A stretch of 64,000 nt of DNA from Archangiaceae bacterium (GCA_016879935.1 JAACJQ010000343.1:24907-88906); one strand, 5' to 3'; numbered from the stretch's first letter, positions 50,968 to 62,567 are shown. Notes: generated by a model not told the origin, from the letters alone. A program made the numbers and translations.

Positions 50968-52535
50968 CGAAGGCTCCGGCAATCGGCAGCGCAGCCGTCT
51001 CCACCAACGGTGTTGCCGTCGTCACAGACCTCGCCAGCGTCGAAGCGGCGATCGCCACAACGAGGGCGCGTGCAGTCGGTTCGACAGAGCGTGGCGGTGT
51101 CGAGCGCCTCGATGGTGATGGGCTCGTTGCGCACCAGCGGAATGCGAGTGCCGTCGTCTTTCACCCAGCCCCACGTGCTGATGCCTGTCTGAAAGCGCGG
51201 CGTGACGGTGATGCGCCAGCGGCCGGGGAACGGGAGCGGACCGAGCGCACCACCGTCGCTGTTGCGGTTGAAGCTCCAGCGACCGAAGGCGGTGCCGTTC
51301 GCGCCGAGGAAGAACTCCGATGGTGAATCGTCGACCACGTCGATGCCGGTTCCCGTCGGCAAGCCCACGATGTCCATCTCCACCTCGGACTGCGCCTGCG
51401 ACATGTTCGTGCCGTCGAAGTCGATGCCGTGGGTGAGCACGAGCGAGAGTCGGCCGGTGTTGGCGTCGGCGAAGAGGTAGATGCGGCTCTCTCCGACGAC
51501 CTCGAGCCCCGTGTGCGAGCTGGCCGAGCGGTAGTCGTAGAACTGCTGCACCGTGCGCGGGCGAACGATGGCGTCGGTGCCGATGCGCGTGCCCGACGGT
51601 TGCGTGATGCGGAACGCGGGCGTGTCACCGTTCATCGCGCCGAGGTCGCACGCTTCGCTGCCCGCGCGCTTGCCATCGCCGCACACGGGGGTCTTGCAGC
51701 CGTTGTCACAGAAGTCGTCGTCGACGGTGTTGCGATCGTCGCATTGCTCGACGTTCGCCCGCGTGAAGCCGTCTCCGCACCGCGCGGGCACGCAAGCGAT
51801 GCAGGCATCGGTGGAGACCTCGTTGCCATCGTCACAGGCCTCGACGCCGCGCTGGAGCTTTCCGTCTCCACACCTGGCCGCGGCGCACGCCACGCACGCA
51901 TCACCGTCGTCGTCGTTCGCGTCGTCACACGCTTCGACGCCGCGGCGCACGACACCGTCTCCACAGCGCGCGGGCACGCAGGTATCGCGGCAGGCATCAC
52001 CTTCGTCTTGATTGCCGTCGTCGCACTGCTCGAAGCCGCGCTGCACGAAGCCGTCTCCACACCGAGCGACCCGGCACTGCACGCACGCGTCGTCGTCGGC
52101 AGCGTTCGCGTCGTCGCATTGCTCGAGGCCCGCACGCACGCGCCCGTCACCGCAGGAAGCCGGAAGACAGGAGTTGAGACACGCATCGGTCTCGTCGCGG
52201 TTGCCGTCGTCACAGCGTTCAGGTGGCTGCGTCATCGCGTCGCCACAGCTGATGGGGCCACACGAGGTGGAGCACGTCGCTGAGCCCTGCGCTCCGTCGT
52301 CGCACTGTTCGACGCCGGCCCAGACGACGCCGTCGCCACACGTGGCCTTCGTGCAATCGGCCCGGCACGAGTCGGTGTCGACGGCGTTGCCGTCATCGCA
52401 CTGCTCGGCCTCGGCGATGGTTCCATCACCACATCGGTTCGGCGGCGGTGGCTCGATGACAGGCGGCGGCGGCACGAGGTCGGTTCGCCCGCACGCGAAC
52501 GAGACCGCCAGCATGAGAACGACGACGCTCCGCAT
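50964..52535 (-). CDS. Lipoprotein with about ten CGDG...CDDGN Cys-rich repeats
   Basis: The 523-residue lipoprotein (signal ending LMLAVSFAC) carries eight full repeats of the DUF4215/TIGR02232 kind and a ninth partial one (residues about 34-300), each reading CGDGxxxxxxEQCDDGNxxxxDxC. A tenth full repeat lies near the C-terminus, with a unique beta-rich domain between (about 305-485). The repeats are known from secreted and surface proteins of myxobacteria and are disulphide-linked, probably metal-binding modules. Function unknown, perhaps adhesion or matrix. Strong ATG start. Confidence 0.85.
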   Translation of the reverse strand: MRSVVVLMLAVSFACGRTDLVPPPPVIEPPPPNRCGDGTIAEAEQCDDGNAVDTDSCRADCTKATCGDGVVWAGVEQCDDGAQGSATCSTSCGPISCGDAMTQPPERCDDGNRDETDACLNSCLPASCGDGRVRAGLEQCDDANAADDDACVQCRVARCGDGFVQRGFEQCDDGNQDEGDACRDTCVPARCGDGVVRRGVEACDDANDDDGDACVACAAARCGDGKLQRGVEACDDGNEVSTDACIACVPARCGDGFTRANVEQCDDRNTVDDDFCDNGCKTPVCGDGKRAGSEACDLGAMNGDTPAFRITQPSGTRIGTDAIVRPRTVQQFYDYRSASSHTGLEVVGESRIYLFADANTGRLSLVLTHGIDFDGTNMSQAQSEVEMDIVGLPTGTGIDVVDDSPSEFFLGANGTAFGRWSFNRNSDGGALGPLPFPGRWRITVTPRFQTGISTWGWVKDDGTRIPLVRNEPITIEALDTATLCRTDCTRPRCGDRRFDAGEVCDDGNTVGGDGCAADCRSLR

Positions 52536-52653
52536 CGCGACGAGTGTGGCACCCGCGGTGGAGCCCGTCGAACCGCTGGCGAGGCAGAGCGCCCTGCCCG
52601 TTTTGACGTCGTCTTTTCATTGGAGTGTGCGCCAAGCGGGGCATGAAGCGGCC

Positions 52654-53649
<996 letters not shown>

Positions 53650-54131
53650 CCCGCGCGCTGGGTGCGGCGGGTGAGGTAGCGGCGCTCGTCGGTCAGCACG
53701 TCGAACCGAAGTCCAAACGGGGCCAGCGCCATCGAGGCTGCGCGGGCCGAGACCGTCACCAGCATGCCGCGTGAGAGCACCACCACTTCATCGAGGCGGT
53801 GACGATGCTCGAGCACCGCGTCGAGCCACGCCGTGCGCACCGCACCGTCGAACGAGTCGAGCTCGCGCACGTCGAGGAACACCGAGCAGCGGTCGGCACG
53901 GGTCGCCGCACGACGGGCGAAGCGGGGAAAGACGTTGCCCAGCTCGGGAGACAACGAGCCGCCAACGCGCACCTCGATGACCTCGTCGGTCAGCGCCTCG
54001 ATGAACAACCAGCCCCGACTGTCTTGATGACGCTCACGCATGGCGCGGCCGATGGTGCAATCCGTTCGCCGAACCAGAAGCGTGCGAGACGACATGTCTG
54101 AGTCAGGGCTTTGACGTCAGCGCCCTGACGG

Positions 54132-56714
54132 TCACCGGCACATGCCGCTCACGCACCCTGCGTCGGCCGGGCACTGTCGATTGCACGCGCCGCAGTTGAG
54201 CGGATCCGACCGTGTGGCCACACAGCCCGAGCCACAGCAACTCCCCACGCCGGCATCGGTCGTGTGACAGAGCGACCCGAGCGTCGACGCCGAGCACATC
54301 GCGAGCGCGCAGTTGCCCGCCGAGCAGACCTCTCCGAGCGCGCAGAGCCGGTTGCACTGACCGCAGTTGAGCGGGTCGCTCGCCATCGAGGCACACGTGG
54401 TTCCACAGCAGGTGCCGGTACCGCCGTCGCCGCTCGCGCACGGGCGCATCGAAGTGCTCGCAGTGCACGTCGGCGCGATGCAGCGGCCGCCCACGCAGGT
54501 GAGCCCCGAGCCGCACGGACTGGCGCAGGCTCCGCAGTTCGCGTTGTCCGTCTGCGTGTCGATGCAGCCCGAGCCCTGGCAGCACATCGACGACGTGCCC
54601 GCGTCGGGGTTGCAATAACGGCCGACGTCTCCGCGCTGACAGGTCGCACCACCCGACTGACAGACCCCGGCGATGCACACGCCCGAAGGGCACCGCGTTC
54701 CACACGCGCCGCAGTTGTTCACGTCGGAGCGCACGTCGACGCACTGCTGCGAGAGGAAGCCACAACACAGGCCGACCGAGCTGCCCGTGATTCCGCCTGC
54801 GAGACACGCGCTGCCCGGAGGCCCGTTGCCACACCCCGTCTGCTGGCACGTTCCGTTGAGGCAGAAGGTGCCCTGCTGACACGTCTGAAAGCAGTTCGTG
54901 CTCGGCGCGCTCGGCAGACAGAAGCCACCGCCGCCGAACGAGTTCGACTGACAGAGCCCGTTCGTGCACGGCCGCGCACAGTCTCCGCAGTTCGCCGGGT
55001 CTTGAGAGGGGTCGACGCAGCGCCCGCTGCAACACTTGCCGACGGTGCCGTTGCTCAACTGGCCGAACGCGCACTGACCGCCCGTGCTCCCCGCCGGACA
55101 CACGAGGCTGACGCACTTGCTGTTCTGACATGCCGTACCCGAGGGGCAGACCGAGGTGCCTCCGGCGTAGCAGGTCGCCTGACCGCCATCGGGCTGAACG
55201 CACTGTGCATTCGAACACGTCGCGCCCGAGGCACAGCTCGCGTTGCAGGCGCCGCAGTGGCTCGCGCTCGCGCGACTGTCGATGCACGCGCCGCTGCAGC
55301 AGAGCCCCGTCACGCCCGCGGCGAACGGGCACGTGGTGCCATCGTTGCCCAGGTTGCAGGTGGGAATCGCGCGGCACGAGCCCTGGCTGCAGAACTCTCC
55401 GGCGCGGCATGGACGGCCACACGCGCCGCAGTGCTGCGTCGAGGTCTGCAGGTCTGCGCATGCCGCGCCGCCGCAGCACGAGCCCGCGACGAACGGGCCA
55501 CACGCCTGACCGAGGTTGGCGCCGGTGCAGTCGGTGCGCACACAGCGAGAGCCCACGCACGCCGACCCCGGAGCGCAGGTCTGAGAGCAGTCGTAGGTGA
55601 CGCCTGCGTCGGTCGTGCAGTTTCCGTTCACGCACGTGGCGCCAGAGGGGCACGCTCTTCCGCAGCCGCCGCAGTTCGAGTCGCTCGAGCGAACGTCTGC
55701 CGTGCACTGGCCGTCGCAGCACGAGCCGGTGCCGCCATCGACGGAGCACGTCGAGCTCACCATCGCGTTCGTGCAGTTCGCCGAGGTCTGACACGAGCCG
55801 CCCAGACACTGCATCGAGCCCGTGCACGCGTTGCCACAGCCGCCGCAGTTGGGAGATTGCTCGAGGTCGACACACGCGCCGCCACAGCACCGGCCCGCGC
55901 GTTCTCCCCCGAGGCTGCACGTCGCGTTCTCGGTGGTGGCCGTGCACGTGGTGATGGCGCACGCGCGCTGGCCCTGGCGGCTCACGCACGCCGTGCCGTT
56001 GCCACAGACGCCGGCATCGGCTCCGCATCTGGTGACGCAGCTGGCGTTCGAGCACAGGGCCGTCGGGCACGAGAGCCCGCACGAGCCGCACGCCGACGGG
56101 TCGCTCAGCGTCGACTTGCAGGTGCCATCGCAGCACGAGCCGAAGCCACCGTCGGCGAGCGAACAGAACATGCCCGGCCGGCACACCGTCGGCTGACACG
56201 AGCCCGACTCGCACGTCTCGTTGAAGCCACAGCGCCGCCCGCACGTGCCGCAGTTCGTCGAGTCGCGTTGCACGTCGGTGCAGAACCCCGAGCAGCGCGT
56301 TCCCGGAAGACCCGTCGACAGCGTGCACGTCGTCGTCGAGCCGCCCGCCGTTCCACCGCCGACGGCCGTTCCTCCCGCGCGGCCACCACCGGTGACGACC
56401 ATGCCGCCACCCATGCCTCCGGCCGTCACGACGCCACCCGCGCTGCCGCCGCCCTGCCCGCCCGCGCTCGCCGTGCCTCCAGCGCTCGCCGCTCCACCGC
56501 CGCGATTCAAGAGCGTGCACACGCCCGACGCGCAGACCTCAGCGCCCTGGCAGACCGCGCACGTCGCGCCGTTCTCTCCACACTGCGTCGGTTGAGACGG
56601 AAGGCACTCACCCGTCGCGCTGCAACAGCCGAAGCAGGTGCCCGGCCCGCACGGAGCAGGACACGCCGTGAGCCACACCGCGCACGTCACCACCACGAGG
56701 GTCAGGAGTCGCAT
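54132..56714 (-). CDS. Giant Cys-rich repeat lipoprotein
   Basis: The 860-residue lipoprotein (signal MRLLTLVVVTCAVWLTAC, lipobox LTAC) is built mostly from about eleven units of about 65-75 residues with the core GxCCxGxCxxxxxDxxNCGxCxxxCxxGxxCxxGxC. Well over 100 cysteines are present, consistent with a heavily disulphide-linked surface protein. The unit also occurs in other secreted myxobacterial proteins. No catalytic motif. Between the signal and the repeats is a Gly/Ala linker (about 72-120). Probably surface-exposed and involved in matrix or adhesion; that is inference. Confidence 0.85.
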   Translation of the reverse strand: MRLLTLVVVTCAVWLTACPAPCGPGTCFGCCSATGECLPSQPTQCGENGATCAVCQGAEVCASGVCTLLNRGGGAASAGGTASAGGQGGGSAGGVVTAGGMGGGMVVTGGGRAGGTAVGGGTAGGSTTTCTLSTGLPGTRCSGFCTDVQRDSTNCGTCGRRCGFNETCESGSCQPTVCRPGMFCSLADGGFGSCCDGTCKSTLSDPSACGSCGLSCPTALCSNASCVTRCGADAGVCGNGTACVSRQGQRACAITTCTATTENATCSLGGERAGRCCGGACVDLEQSPNCGGCGNACTGSMQCLGGSCQTSANCTNAMVSSTCSVDGGTGSCCDGQCTADVRSSDSNCGGCGRACPSGATCVNGNCTTDAGVTYDCSQTCAPGSACVGSRCVRTDCTGANLGQACGPFVAGSCCGGAACADLQTSTQHCGACGRPCRAGEFCSQGSCRAIPTCNLGNDGTTCPFAAGVTGLCCSGACIDSRASASHCGACNASCASGATCSNAQCVQPDGGQATCYAGGTSVCPSGTACQNSKCVSLVCPAGSTGGQCAFGQLSNGTVGKCCSGRCVDPSQDPANCGDCARPCTNGLCQSNSFGGGGFCLPSAPSTNCFQTCQQGTFCLNGTCQQTGCGNGPPGSACLAGGITGSSVGLCCGFLSQQCVDVRSDVNNCGACGTRCPSGVCIAGVCQSGGATCQRGDVGRYCNPDAGTSSMCCQGSGCIDTQTDNANCGACASPCGSGLTCVGGRCIAPTCTASTSMRPCASGDGGTGTCCGTTCASMASDPLNCGQCNRLCALGEVCSAGNCALAMCSASTLGSLCHTTDAGVGSCCGSGCVATRSDPLNCGACNRQCPADAGCVSGMCR

Positions 56715-56782
56715 CGGAGCCCTCGGTGTCCGCGGAGGTGTGCTGCATTCAGCGGCACTGCACGAAGTTCAGATGACTCGTG

Positions 56783-57565
56783 TCACTTGCAGCTCACGGC
56801 GAGGTCTCGGCGGCAGCCGGAGGGATCGGGTGGCGCCTCTTTCATGCACGTCGAGCCGCTCTTGCCCTCCATGAGACAGCGCATGAACGCGCCGCTACAG
56901 CGATCGACCGCCGCCGCTGACGGACACGTGTAACCCGCTCCGTTCACGCAACACGTCGCTGACGCGTTGACGCCTGATGACGACGGGGCTGGCTGATTTC
57001 TGCCGTCGACGACATCGAGACCGCGGTCGACGACATCGAGCGCCTTGCCGAACGTCTCGAGGGCCGACGGTCCCGCAGGAGGAGCGGGCGGCGGTGCGGC
57101 GCGGTCGGGGATGGGCGGTGGAACGTTCGAAGGCGCAACGACAGGCGTGGGCGCCACCGCGCGAACCGGCTCGGGGGCCTTCGGTGTGCAGCCCGTCGTG
57201 CAGATGGCGAGGGTCTTCGCGCAGCGCTGCTTGCACGGCGCTCCGGCGATGGGCCCGCACTGCGTCTCGAGACAGTATTTGTTCTGCGTGGTGCACGAGG
57301 CTTTGCACTGCGCGAGCTCTTCGGGCGACTTCTGCACCACCGACGCAGGCACACCGGCGTCGACGACGACGTCGCTGAGTTCGTACGGTGACCATTGCTG
57401 GCCATCACACTTGAGCAACCGCGGCCGCTGGCCCGGCCCCTGGTCGAACAACAGCGACGCACGCTCGGCGTTGCAGACCGGCGCCTGCGCGATGGCAGTG
57501 ACTGCAGACAACACGACGACACTCAGGAGCGCACGCACGCCCGGACGACCCTCGAACGATGGCAT
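56783..57565 (-). CDS. Exported Cys-rich protein
   Basis: The 260-residue protein has a signal peptide (ALLSVVVLSAVTAIAQA) and a mature part with about 17 cysteines in two clusters: CKASCTTQNKYCLETQCGP with CKQRCAKTLAICTTGC, and near the end CCVNGAGYTC, CSGAFMRC, MKEAPPDPSGC. A Pro-rich linker separates them. Disulphide-bonded periplasmic or secreted protein; function unknown. It lies between the barrel gene and the giant Cys-rich lipoprotein in one orientation and may be co-expressed with them. Confidence 0.7.
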   Translation of the reverse strand: MPSFEGRPGVRALLSVVVLSAVTAIAQAPVCNAERASLLFDQGPGQRPRLLKCDGQQWSPYELSDVVVDAGVPASVVQKSPEELAQCKASCTTQNKYCLETQCGPIAGAPCKQRCAKTLAICTTGCTPKAPEPVRAVAPTPVVAPSNVPPPIPDRAAPPPAPPAGPSALETFGKALDVVDRGLDVVDGRNQPAPSSSGVNASATCCVNGAGYTCPSAAAVDRCSGAFMRCLMEGKSGSTCMKEAPPDPSGCRRDLAVSCK

Positions 57566-57596
57566 GTGCGCAACGACGAAGGCCGCGCGCGCCGAT

Positions 57597-58244
57597 TCAG
57601 AAGCGGTAGCCGATACCCAGGTGCGCGTCGAACGAGAGCTCGATGAGCCCGCCCGGGCGAATCGTCGGGCCCATGCGCGTCTTGAAGAACGCCGCCAGCT
57701 CGCTCTTCAAGAAGTACTCGAGACCCAGGCCCGGCAGCAGGGGCACGTTCGCGCCGCCACCACCGCCGAACTGCACCCAGAACGGCACGTCGAACGAGAA
57801 GCCCAGCGTGATGGCGCTGGAGATCGACACGCCCAGCTTCGCGCCGAGCGGAATCGCGAACCCGACGACGCCGTTGCCGAAGCGGTCGACCGCGAACAGC
57901 GGGCCCGGCTCGAACGTGAGCCCGAACGACACGGGGCCCGAATCGGTGAGGCGGAACTTCACCAGGCCCTGCAGTTTGGCGCCCGGAAGCACGCGGGTGA
58001 CGAGCCCCTCGAAGCCGTAGTTGAACGAGACCCGAACGCCGAGATCGAGGTTGCCCAACACGCCGCGCGAGAAGCTCGCGTACAGGCCCGGCCAGCCGAG
58101 ACCGGCTTCGACGACGTTGGCGCCTGCTCCAGCCGTGCGCCCGCCGACGATCGACCACCGCTGGCCCTCGGTCGCAGGAGCCGCCGGTGGCGCCGCGTCT
58201 TCAGCCGCCAGCAGCAGTGACAGGGACAACGCGAGCGCCGTCAT
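57597..58244 (-). CDS. Outer-membrane barrel-like protein coupled to phosphohexomutase
   Basis: The 215-residue protein starts at the ATG overlapping the phosphohexomutase stop (ATGA). It has a signal peptide (MTALALSLSLLLAAE) and short amphipathic strands (DLGVRVSFNYGFEGLV, VSFGLTFEPGPLFAV) ending HLGIGYRF, with the C-terminal Phe of an outer-membrane barrel. No homologue recognised. Coupling to a cytoplasmic enzyme is unusual and may reflect operon compaction rather than function. Confidence 0.7.
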   Translation of the reverse strand: MTALALSLSLLLAAEDAAPPAAPATEGQRWSIVGGRTAGAGANVVEAGLGWPGLYASFSRGVLGNLDLGVRVSFNYGFEGLVTRVLPGAKLQGLVKFRLTDSGPVSFGLTFEPGPLFAVDRFGNGVVGFAIPLGAKLGVSISSAITLGFSFDVPFWVQFGGGGGANVPLLPGLGLEYFLKSELAAFFKTRMGPTIRPGGLIELSFDAHLGIGYRF

Positions 58245-59986
58245 CGCGGCAACCCCCGCTCGGTAGCGAGCACGAGAAAGGCCGACTCCATCGCGTCGAG
58301 CTTCTGGTTCGCGCGCGTCTTCGCGGCGCTCATCGCCTCACCGCCCGCCATCGTCTCGCGCCACTCGAAGTAGAACTTGATCTTCGGCTCGGTGCCCGAG
58401 GGCCGCAGCGTGACGCGGTGCCCGCCTTCGAGCTCGTAGGCGATGACGTTCGACTTCGGCAGCGAGAGCGCGCTCTTCGCGCCACCTTCGACACGTGACT
58501 GCTCACGGTAGTCGTTGGTGGCCACGATGCGGCTCGTGCCGATGGTGGTGGGCGGCTTCGCGCGGAAGGCCTCCATCACCGACTTGATGGCGGCAGCGCC
58601 CGAGGCGCCCGGCAGCGTCGCGTTGAACTGCTTCGCCACGAACAGCCCGTGCGCCCGCTGCACCTCTTCGAGATAGCCGAAGAGCGACAACCCACGCGCC
58701 TTGCACCACGCCGCCATGTCGGCCACCACGAGCGCCGCGCCGATGCCGTCCTTGTCGCGCACGACGGGCCCGACCGAGTAGCCGAGCGCCTCTTCGTAGC
58801 CGACGACGAAGTTCACGCCCTTGCCGAGCTCGTCGATGGCGGTGTTCGCGATCCACTTGAAGCCGGTGAGCGTCTCGGCGTACCGCGAGCCGAGCGCCGC
58901 GGCGATCGCCTTGAGCTGCGCCGACGAGACGATGGTGGTGACGACGAGCGGGTTGGCCGTCTTCTGCTGCGTGAGCAGGAAGTGCCCGAGCAGCACGCCG
59001 ACTTCGTTGCCCGTCAGCATCACGAGCTTGCCGTTCGCGTCGCGCGCCATCACCGCGAGGCGGTCGGCGTCAGGGTCGTTCGCGAGCACGAGGTCGGCGT
59101 TCAGCTTCGTCGCGAGCGCGGTCGACAGATCCATCGCGCCCTTCTCTTCGGGGTTGGGGAAGCGCACGGTGGGGAAGCGGCCATCGGGCTCCTGCTGCTC
59201 GGTCACCGGAGCGACCGTCTTGAAGCCGGCCTCTGCGAGCGACTGCAGCATGAGCGCGCCACCGACGCCGTGCATCGCGGTGTAGACGATCGAGAGCCCG
59301 TCGGTCTGCCGCGTCGGCCGCAGCGCGAGAATGGCGTCGAGGTACGCACGCGTCACGGCGTCCTTCACGTCGTGGAAGAGCCCTTTGCGTCGCGCCTCTT
59401 CTTCGTTCATCAACGCGACGTCTTTCGCCGCGCCGACGGCGTCGATGGCCTTCGCGATGCCCGTGTCGTGCGGCGGGACGATCTGCGCGCCGTTGCCCCA
59501 GTAGACCTTGTAGCCGTTGTACTCGGGCGGGTTGTGGCTGGCCGTCACCATGATGCCCGCGGCGGCGTTGAGCCGGTTGACCGCGAAAGCCGTGAGCGGC
59601 GTGGGCGCGACACCCTTGAAGACCCACGCGGGAATGCCTTCGGCGGCGAGCACCGCAGCGGCGTCTTGCGCGAACTCGACGCTCATCAAGCGGCCATCAC
59701 GACCGATGATCACTCCGCGCGTCATGACGTCGGGCACGGTGGCCTTCAGGTAGCGCGCGAGGCCGAGCGTGGTGCGGCGAACCACCGCCCGGTTCATACG
59801 GTTGGTGCCACCGCCGATGATGCCGCGGAGCCCCGCCGTTCCGAACTCGAGTGAGGCGTTGAAGCGGTCGTCGAGCTCGGCGGTGTTCTTCGCCGCGATG
59901 AGGGCCTTCACCTCTGCAGCGGTCGTGGCGTCGGGGTCGGCGTCGGCCCAGGCCTGCGCGGTGCTCAGCAGCGTCTCGGTGTTCAT
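58241..59986 (-). CDS. Phospho-sugar mutase (phosphoglucomutase/phosphomannomutase family)
   Basis: The 581-residue enzyme has all four domains of the alpha-D-phosphohexomutase family. Visible motifs are GTAGLRG near the N-terminus, the active-site serine loop TASHNPPEYNGYKVYW, the metal-binding DPDADR and the C-terminal phosphate-binding RPSGTEPKIKF. Length and NPPEYNGYK fit the PgcA/PGM2-like type rather than the 450-residue PMM/PGM type. It probably interconverts glucose-1- and glucose-6-phosphate (or a related pair). The Met at 59986 is chosen for length. It is divergent from the gene at 60066, with 79 bp between. Confidence 0.92.
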   Translation of the reverse strand: MNTETLLSTAQAWADADPDATTAAEVKALIAAKNTAELDDRFNASLEFGTAGLRGIIGGGTNRMNRAVVRRTTLGLARYLKATVPDVMTRGVIIGRDGRLMSVEFAQDAAAVLAAEGIPAWVFKGVAPTPLTAFAVNRLNAAAGIMVTASHNPPEYNGYKVYWGNGAQIVPPHDTGIAKAIDAVGAAKDVALMNEEEARRKGLFHDVKDAVTRAYLDAILALRPTRQTDGLSIVYTAMHGVGGALMLQSLAEAGFKTVAPVTEQQEPDGRFPTVRFPNPEEKGAMDLSTALATKLNADLVLANDPDADRLAVMARDANGKLVMLTGNEVGVLLGHFLLTQQKTANPLVVTTIVSSAQLKAIAAALGSRYAETLTGFKWIANTAIDELGKGVNFVVGYEEALGYSVGPVVRDKDGIGAALVVADMAAWCKARGLSLFGYLEEVQRAHGLFVAKQFNATLPGASGAAAIKSVMEAFRAKPPTTIGTSRIVATNDYREQSRVEGGAKSALSLPKSNVIAYELEGGHRVTLRPSGTEPKIKFYFEWRETMAGGEAMSAAKTRANQKLDAMESAFLVLATERGLPR

Positions 59987-60065
59987 GTCGGCTTCATACC
60001 CGAGCGAGAGAAGATCGCCGCTCCTCGCTGCGGCGAACGAGGCAGTTCGTGGCACATTCGAGGTG

Positions 60066-62567
60066 ATGCGTTTGCCCTTCGCTCTCATCCTCCTGCTCGC
60101 CGCGTGCGCACGCGTGCCCGAAGGTGTCGTCTTCCGCTGCGACGCCGATGGCGGCTGTGGCCAGGACCTCGTCTGCACCGAGCTGCAGGACGGCCGCTGG
60201 TGTCTGCCCGCCAAATCCGACGCGGGGGTGGTGCTCGACGCAGGTCGAGACGACGCGGGAGCGCGCGACGCTGGCCCTGATGCCGGTCTCGGCGCCGATG
60301 CAGGTGCGGTCGACGCAGGAGCCGACGGTGGCGGAACCGAAGACGCTGGATTCGATGGCGGGCTCTCCGACGCAGGCGCCGACGATGCCGGAGCCGTCGA
60401 TGCTGGGCTCGTGGTCGACGCAGGCTTTCCCATTTGCGCCACCGAGTGTGCGGGCTCGACGTGCGGCGCCGTCGTCAACGGCTGCCTGTGTGGCTGCAGC
60501 GTCGGGCGCACGTGCAACGCCAACCTCTGCGAGCTGCCCCGGCTCTGTGAGGGCGGGTGGTGCTACGAACACCCGCTTCCGCAGGGCGGTCATCTGCTGT
60601 CGGCGTGGGCGAGCTCGCAGCGCCCCCTGGCACGAGGCACGCTCGCTGCGGCCTGGGGAGGCGAGCGCGGCATCATCTTCGAGTGGGACGGGTACGAGAC
60701 CGTCATCAAGCACCTGCCCTCGCGACAGGGAGCGGTGGTCGGGCTCTTCACTTCGCCATCGGGGCTTCGGGCCGTCACCAACCTCGCAGAGGTGTACGAG
60801 CGCTCGGCGCTGGGCTGGCAGCTCGTCATTCCATCACCGCTCGCCATCAACGACGGCGGCACGACCTGGCACGACCCGTGTCCCGCGTTCGCCAACACCA
60901 CGCAGGGCGTCTTCCTCGCGTGCGTCGACATGGGCGGAACGCTCCACGTGTTGCGACACGCCGGAACGTTGTGGGAGTTCGAGCCGACCGGCATCACCGC
61001 CCCACGGCCCATCACCTTCGGAGAGTTCGGCCCGCAGCTGTTGCTCTCGTGCACCGCAGCGGGAGCTCCGAAGCAGCTCCGGCGCATGGGTGCGACGTGG
61101 GTCGAGCAGAAGCCCGCCAACGGTGTCTCGCCCACGACGGCCTACGCGAGCATCGCGGGGAAGGCGTATGCCGCGCTCGAGTACGGCGGCCTGGGCCTGT
61201 CGCACGGGCTCACCGACGGGGGCGCCTACTCGTTCACCGACGAGGCAATCTCGGAAGGGCGCTTCTTCGCCGCGGTGACCATCGGCACGCAGCAGGTCGT
61301 GATGCTGGGCGACGGGCTGGGCGTGATTCACGTCGACGGCGGCTTTGCGCGCACGCCCGTCGACGGGCGCATGGTGATCGTGCGTGAACCGACCGCGCTG
61401 CACGAGCGTCGGTGGCTGGCGGGCGCAGCGATGCCCGAAGGCCTGCTCACCGTGGGCGCGTTCGGAGCCACCGCCCTCTTCCGTCTCGACACCACCAGCG
61501 TGCCCGCGTCGTCGAACTTCGCCGCGCGCCCGACCGACATCTGCGGGGTGCCCGACACCGAGCTGCTCTTCACGACGTACTCGGCCACCTCGTCCGAGCC
61601 CACCTTCTACCGGCCCGACGACCTGATTCGCCTCGACGACTCGTGGGCCTTCAAAGCCGTCGGCCAGAGTGGAGCACCCGGGCAGTGGTCGGCGCTGCCC
61701 GACGCGCGCCGCAGCGACGCGGGCTGGCGCAACAGCCTCGACCAGTGCTGGGTCGACGAGTCGGGAGGGTTGACGGTCGCGAGCCCCTACGGCTTCGCCC
61801 GGTTTCACGACGGCGGCGTGAAGGGCGTCGGCATCTCCCAGGCCTCGTGGACGAACGACGCCGGCATGGTGCTGCCTCCAACGTGGAGAGGGTTGTGGAC
61901 GACGGAGCAGCGCACCTACGCGGTGGGCGGCGGCGCGCTCGCTGTTCTCAACGAGACGGCCAGGCAGGCCTCGACCGCGCCCTTCATGAGCGGCACGGGG
62001 CAGGTGGCCGGTCTCGGCACCGAGCGTCTCTTCGCGCCCGGCCCCAACAGCTCCGATCTCGTGCGAATGCTCGACGGAGACGGCGTCAGTCAGTCGACGT
62101 CGAACCAGGGGCCGGCCGATCACCGCGCGGCCATCTGGGGTGTGCCCGACGGCGGCACGTTCGTGTTGCTCCAGCAGCGCAGTGACGGAGCGCTGGTGCT
62201 CTCGACCCGCGCCACCTGCACCGGCCCGACCTCGGCGTGCAGCGCCTTCAACCCCCAGTTCACCTCACCGCGCCAGCGCCCGTTCGACGTCGTCTCTCAC
62301 CTCTGGGTGAGCGCTGCGGGCCGCCCGTTCTGGCTGCGGTACTCCGATGGGCGCGCGCTGTTCAACGGCGCCTACTTCACGTCCCGCACCTCGACGCTCT
62401 CGCTGGAGTGGCCCACGACGCCCGATGGAGGCGTCGGCACGTCGACGTTGCCGGGCTGGGTGTTCGACGCCCGCTCCGACACGCTGCCCTACGACCTCTG
62501 GGGCACCCCGACTCGCCTGCTGGTGAAGACGAACCGCGGCATCATCTCGCGCAGCCTGCCACCCTGA
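60066..62567 (+). CDS. Large lipoprotein with Asp-Ala-Gly linker
   Basis: The 833-residue protein has a lipoprotein signal (MRLPFALILLLAAC, lipobox LAAC), a short Cys-containing stretch (FRCDADGGCGQDLVCTE, about 24-40), a DAG-rich linker (52-120) and a second Cys-rich stretch (CATECAGSTCGAVVNGCLCGCSVG). The large remainder has propeller-like repeats (about 170-830; VVGLFTSPSGLRAVTNLAEV, VSRF-type strands). No enzymatic motif. Surface lipoprotein of unknown role. Confidence 0.7.
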   Translation: MRLPFALILLLAACARVPEGVVFRCDADGGCGQDLVCTELQDGRWCLPAKSDAGVVLDAGRDDAGARDAGPDAGLGADAGAVDAGADGGGTEDAGFDGGLSDAGADDAGAVDAGLVVDAGFPICATECAGSTCGAVVNGCLCGCSVGRTCNANLCELPRLCEGGWCYEHPLPQGGHLLSAWASSQRPLARGTLAAAWGGERGIIFEWDGYETVIKHLPSRQGAVVGLFTSPSGLRAVTNLAEVYERSALGWQLVIPSPLAINDGGTTWHDPCPAFANTTQGVFLACVDMGGTLHVLRHAGTLWEFEPTGITAPRPITFGEFGPQLLLSCTAAGAPKQLRRMGATWVEQKPANGVSPTTAYASIAGKAYAALEYGGLGLSHGLTDGGAYSFTDEAISEGRFFAAVTIGTQQVVMLGDGLGVIHVDGGFARTPVDGRMVIVREPTALHERRWLAGAAMPEGLLTVGAFGATALFRLDTTSVPASSNFAARPTDICGVPDTELLFTTYSATSSEPTFYRPDDLIRLDDSWAFKAVGQSGAPGQWSALPDARRSDAGWRNSLDQCWVDESGGLTVASPYGFARFHDGGVKGVGISQASWTNDAGMVLPPTWRGLWTTEQRTYAVGGGALAVLNETARQASTAPFMSGTGQVAGLGTERLFAPGPNSSDLVRMLDGDGVSQSTSNQGPADHRAAIWGVPDGGTFVLLQQRSDGALVLSTRATCTGPTSACSAFNPQFTSPRQRPFDVVSHLWVSAAGRPFWLRYSDGRALFNGAYFTSRTSTLSLEWPTTPDGGVGTSTLPGWVFDARSDTLPYDLWGTPTRLLVKTNRGIISRSLPP
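60219..60425 (+). repeat. Asp-Ala-Gly (DAG) low-complexity linker
   Basis: Within the lipoprotein at 60066, about 69 residues contain twelve DAG and two DGG triplets, from SDAG to VDAG. The coding DNA is a degenerate GACGCAGG-type repeat. Such acidic, flexible linkers separate the lipid anchor from folded domains in many myxobacterial surface proteins; a shorter one occurs in the MepA-like lipoprotein. Confidence 0.85.

Noticed and set aside
54264..56933. An 889-codon Ala/Arg/Thr-rich plus-strand frame
   Set aside because: It mirrors the Cys-rich lipoprotein on the minus strand; Cys codons read in antisense give Ala, Arg and Thr, so it is a shadow.
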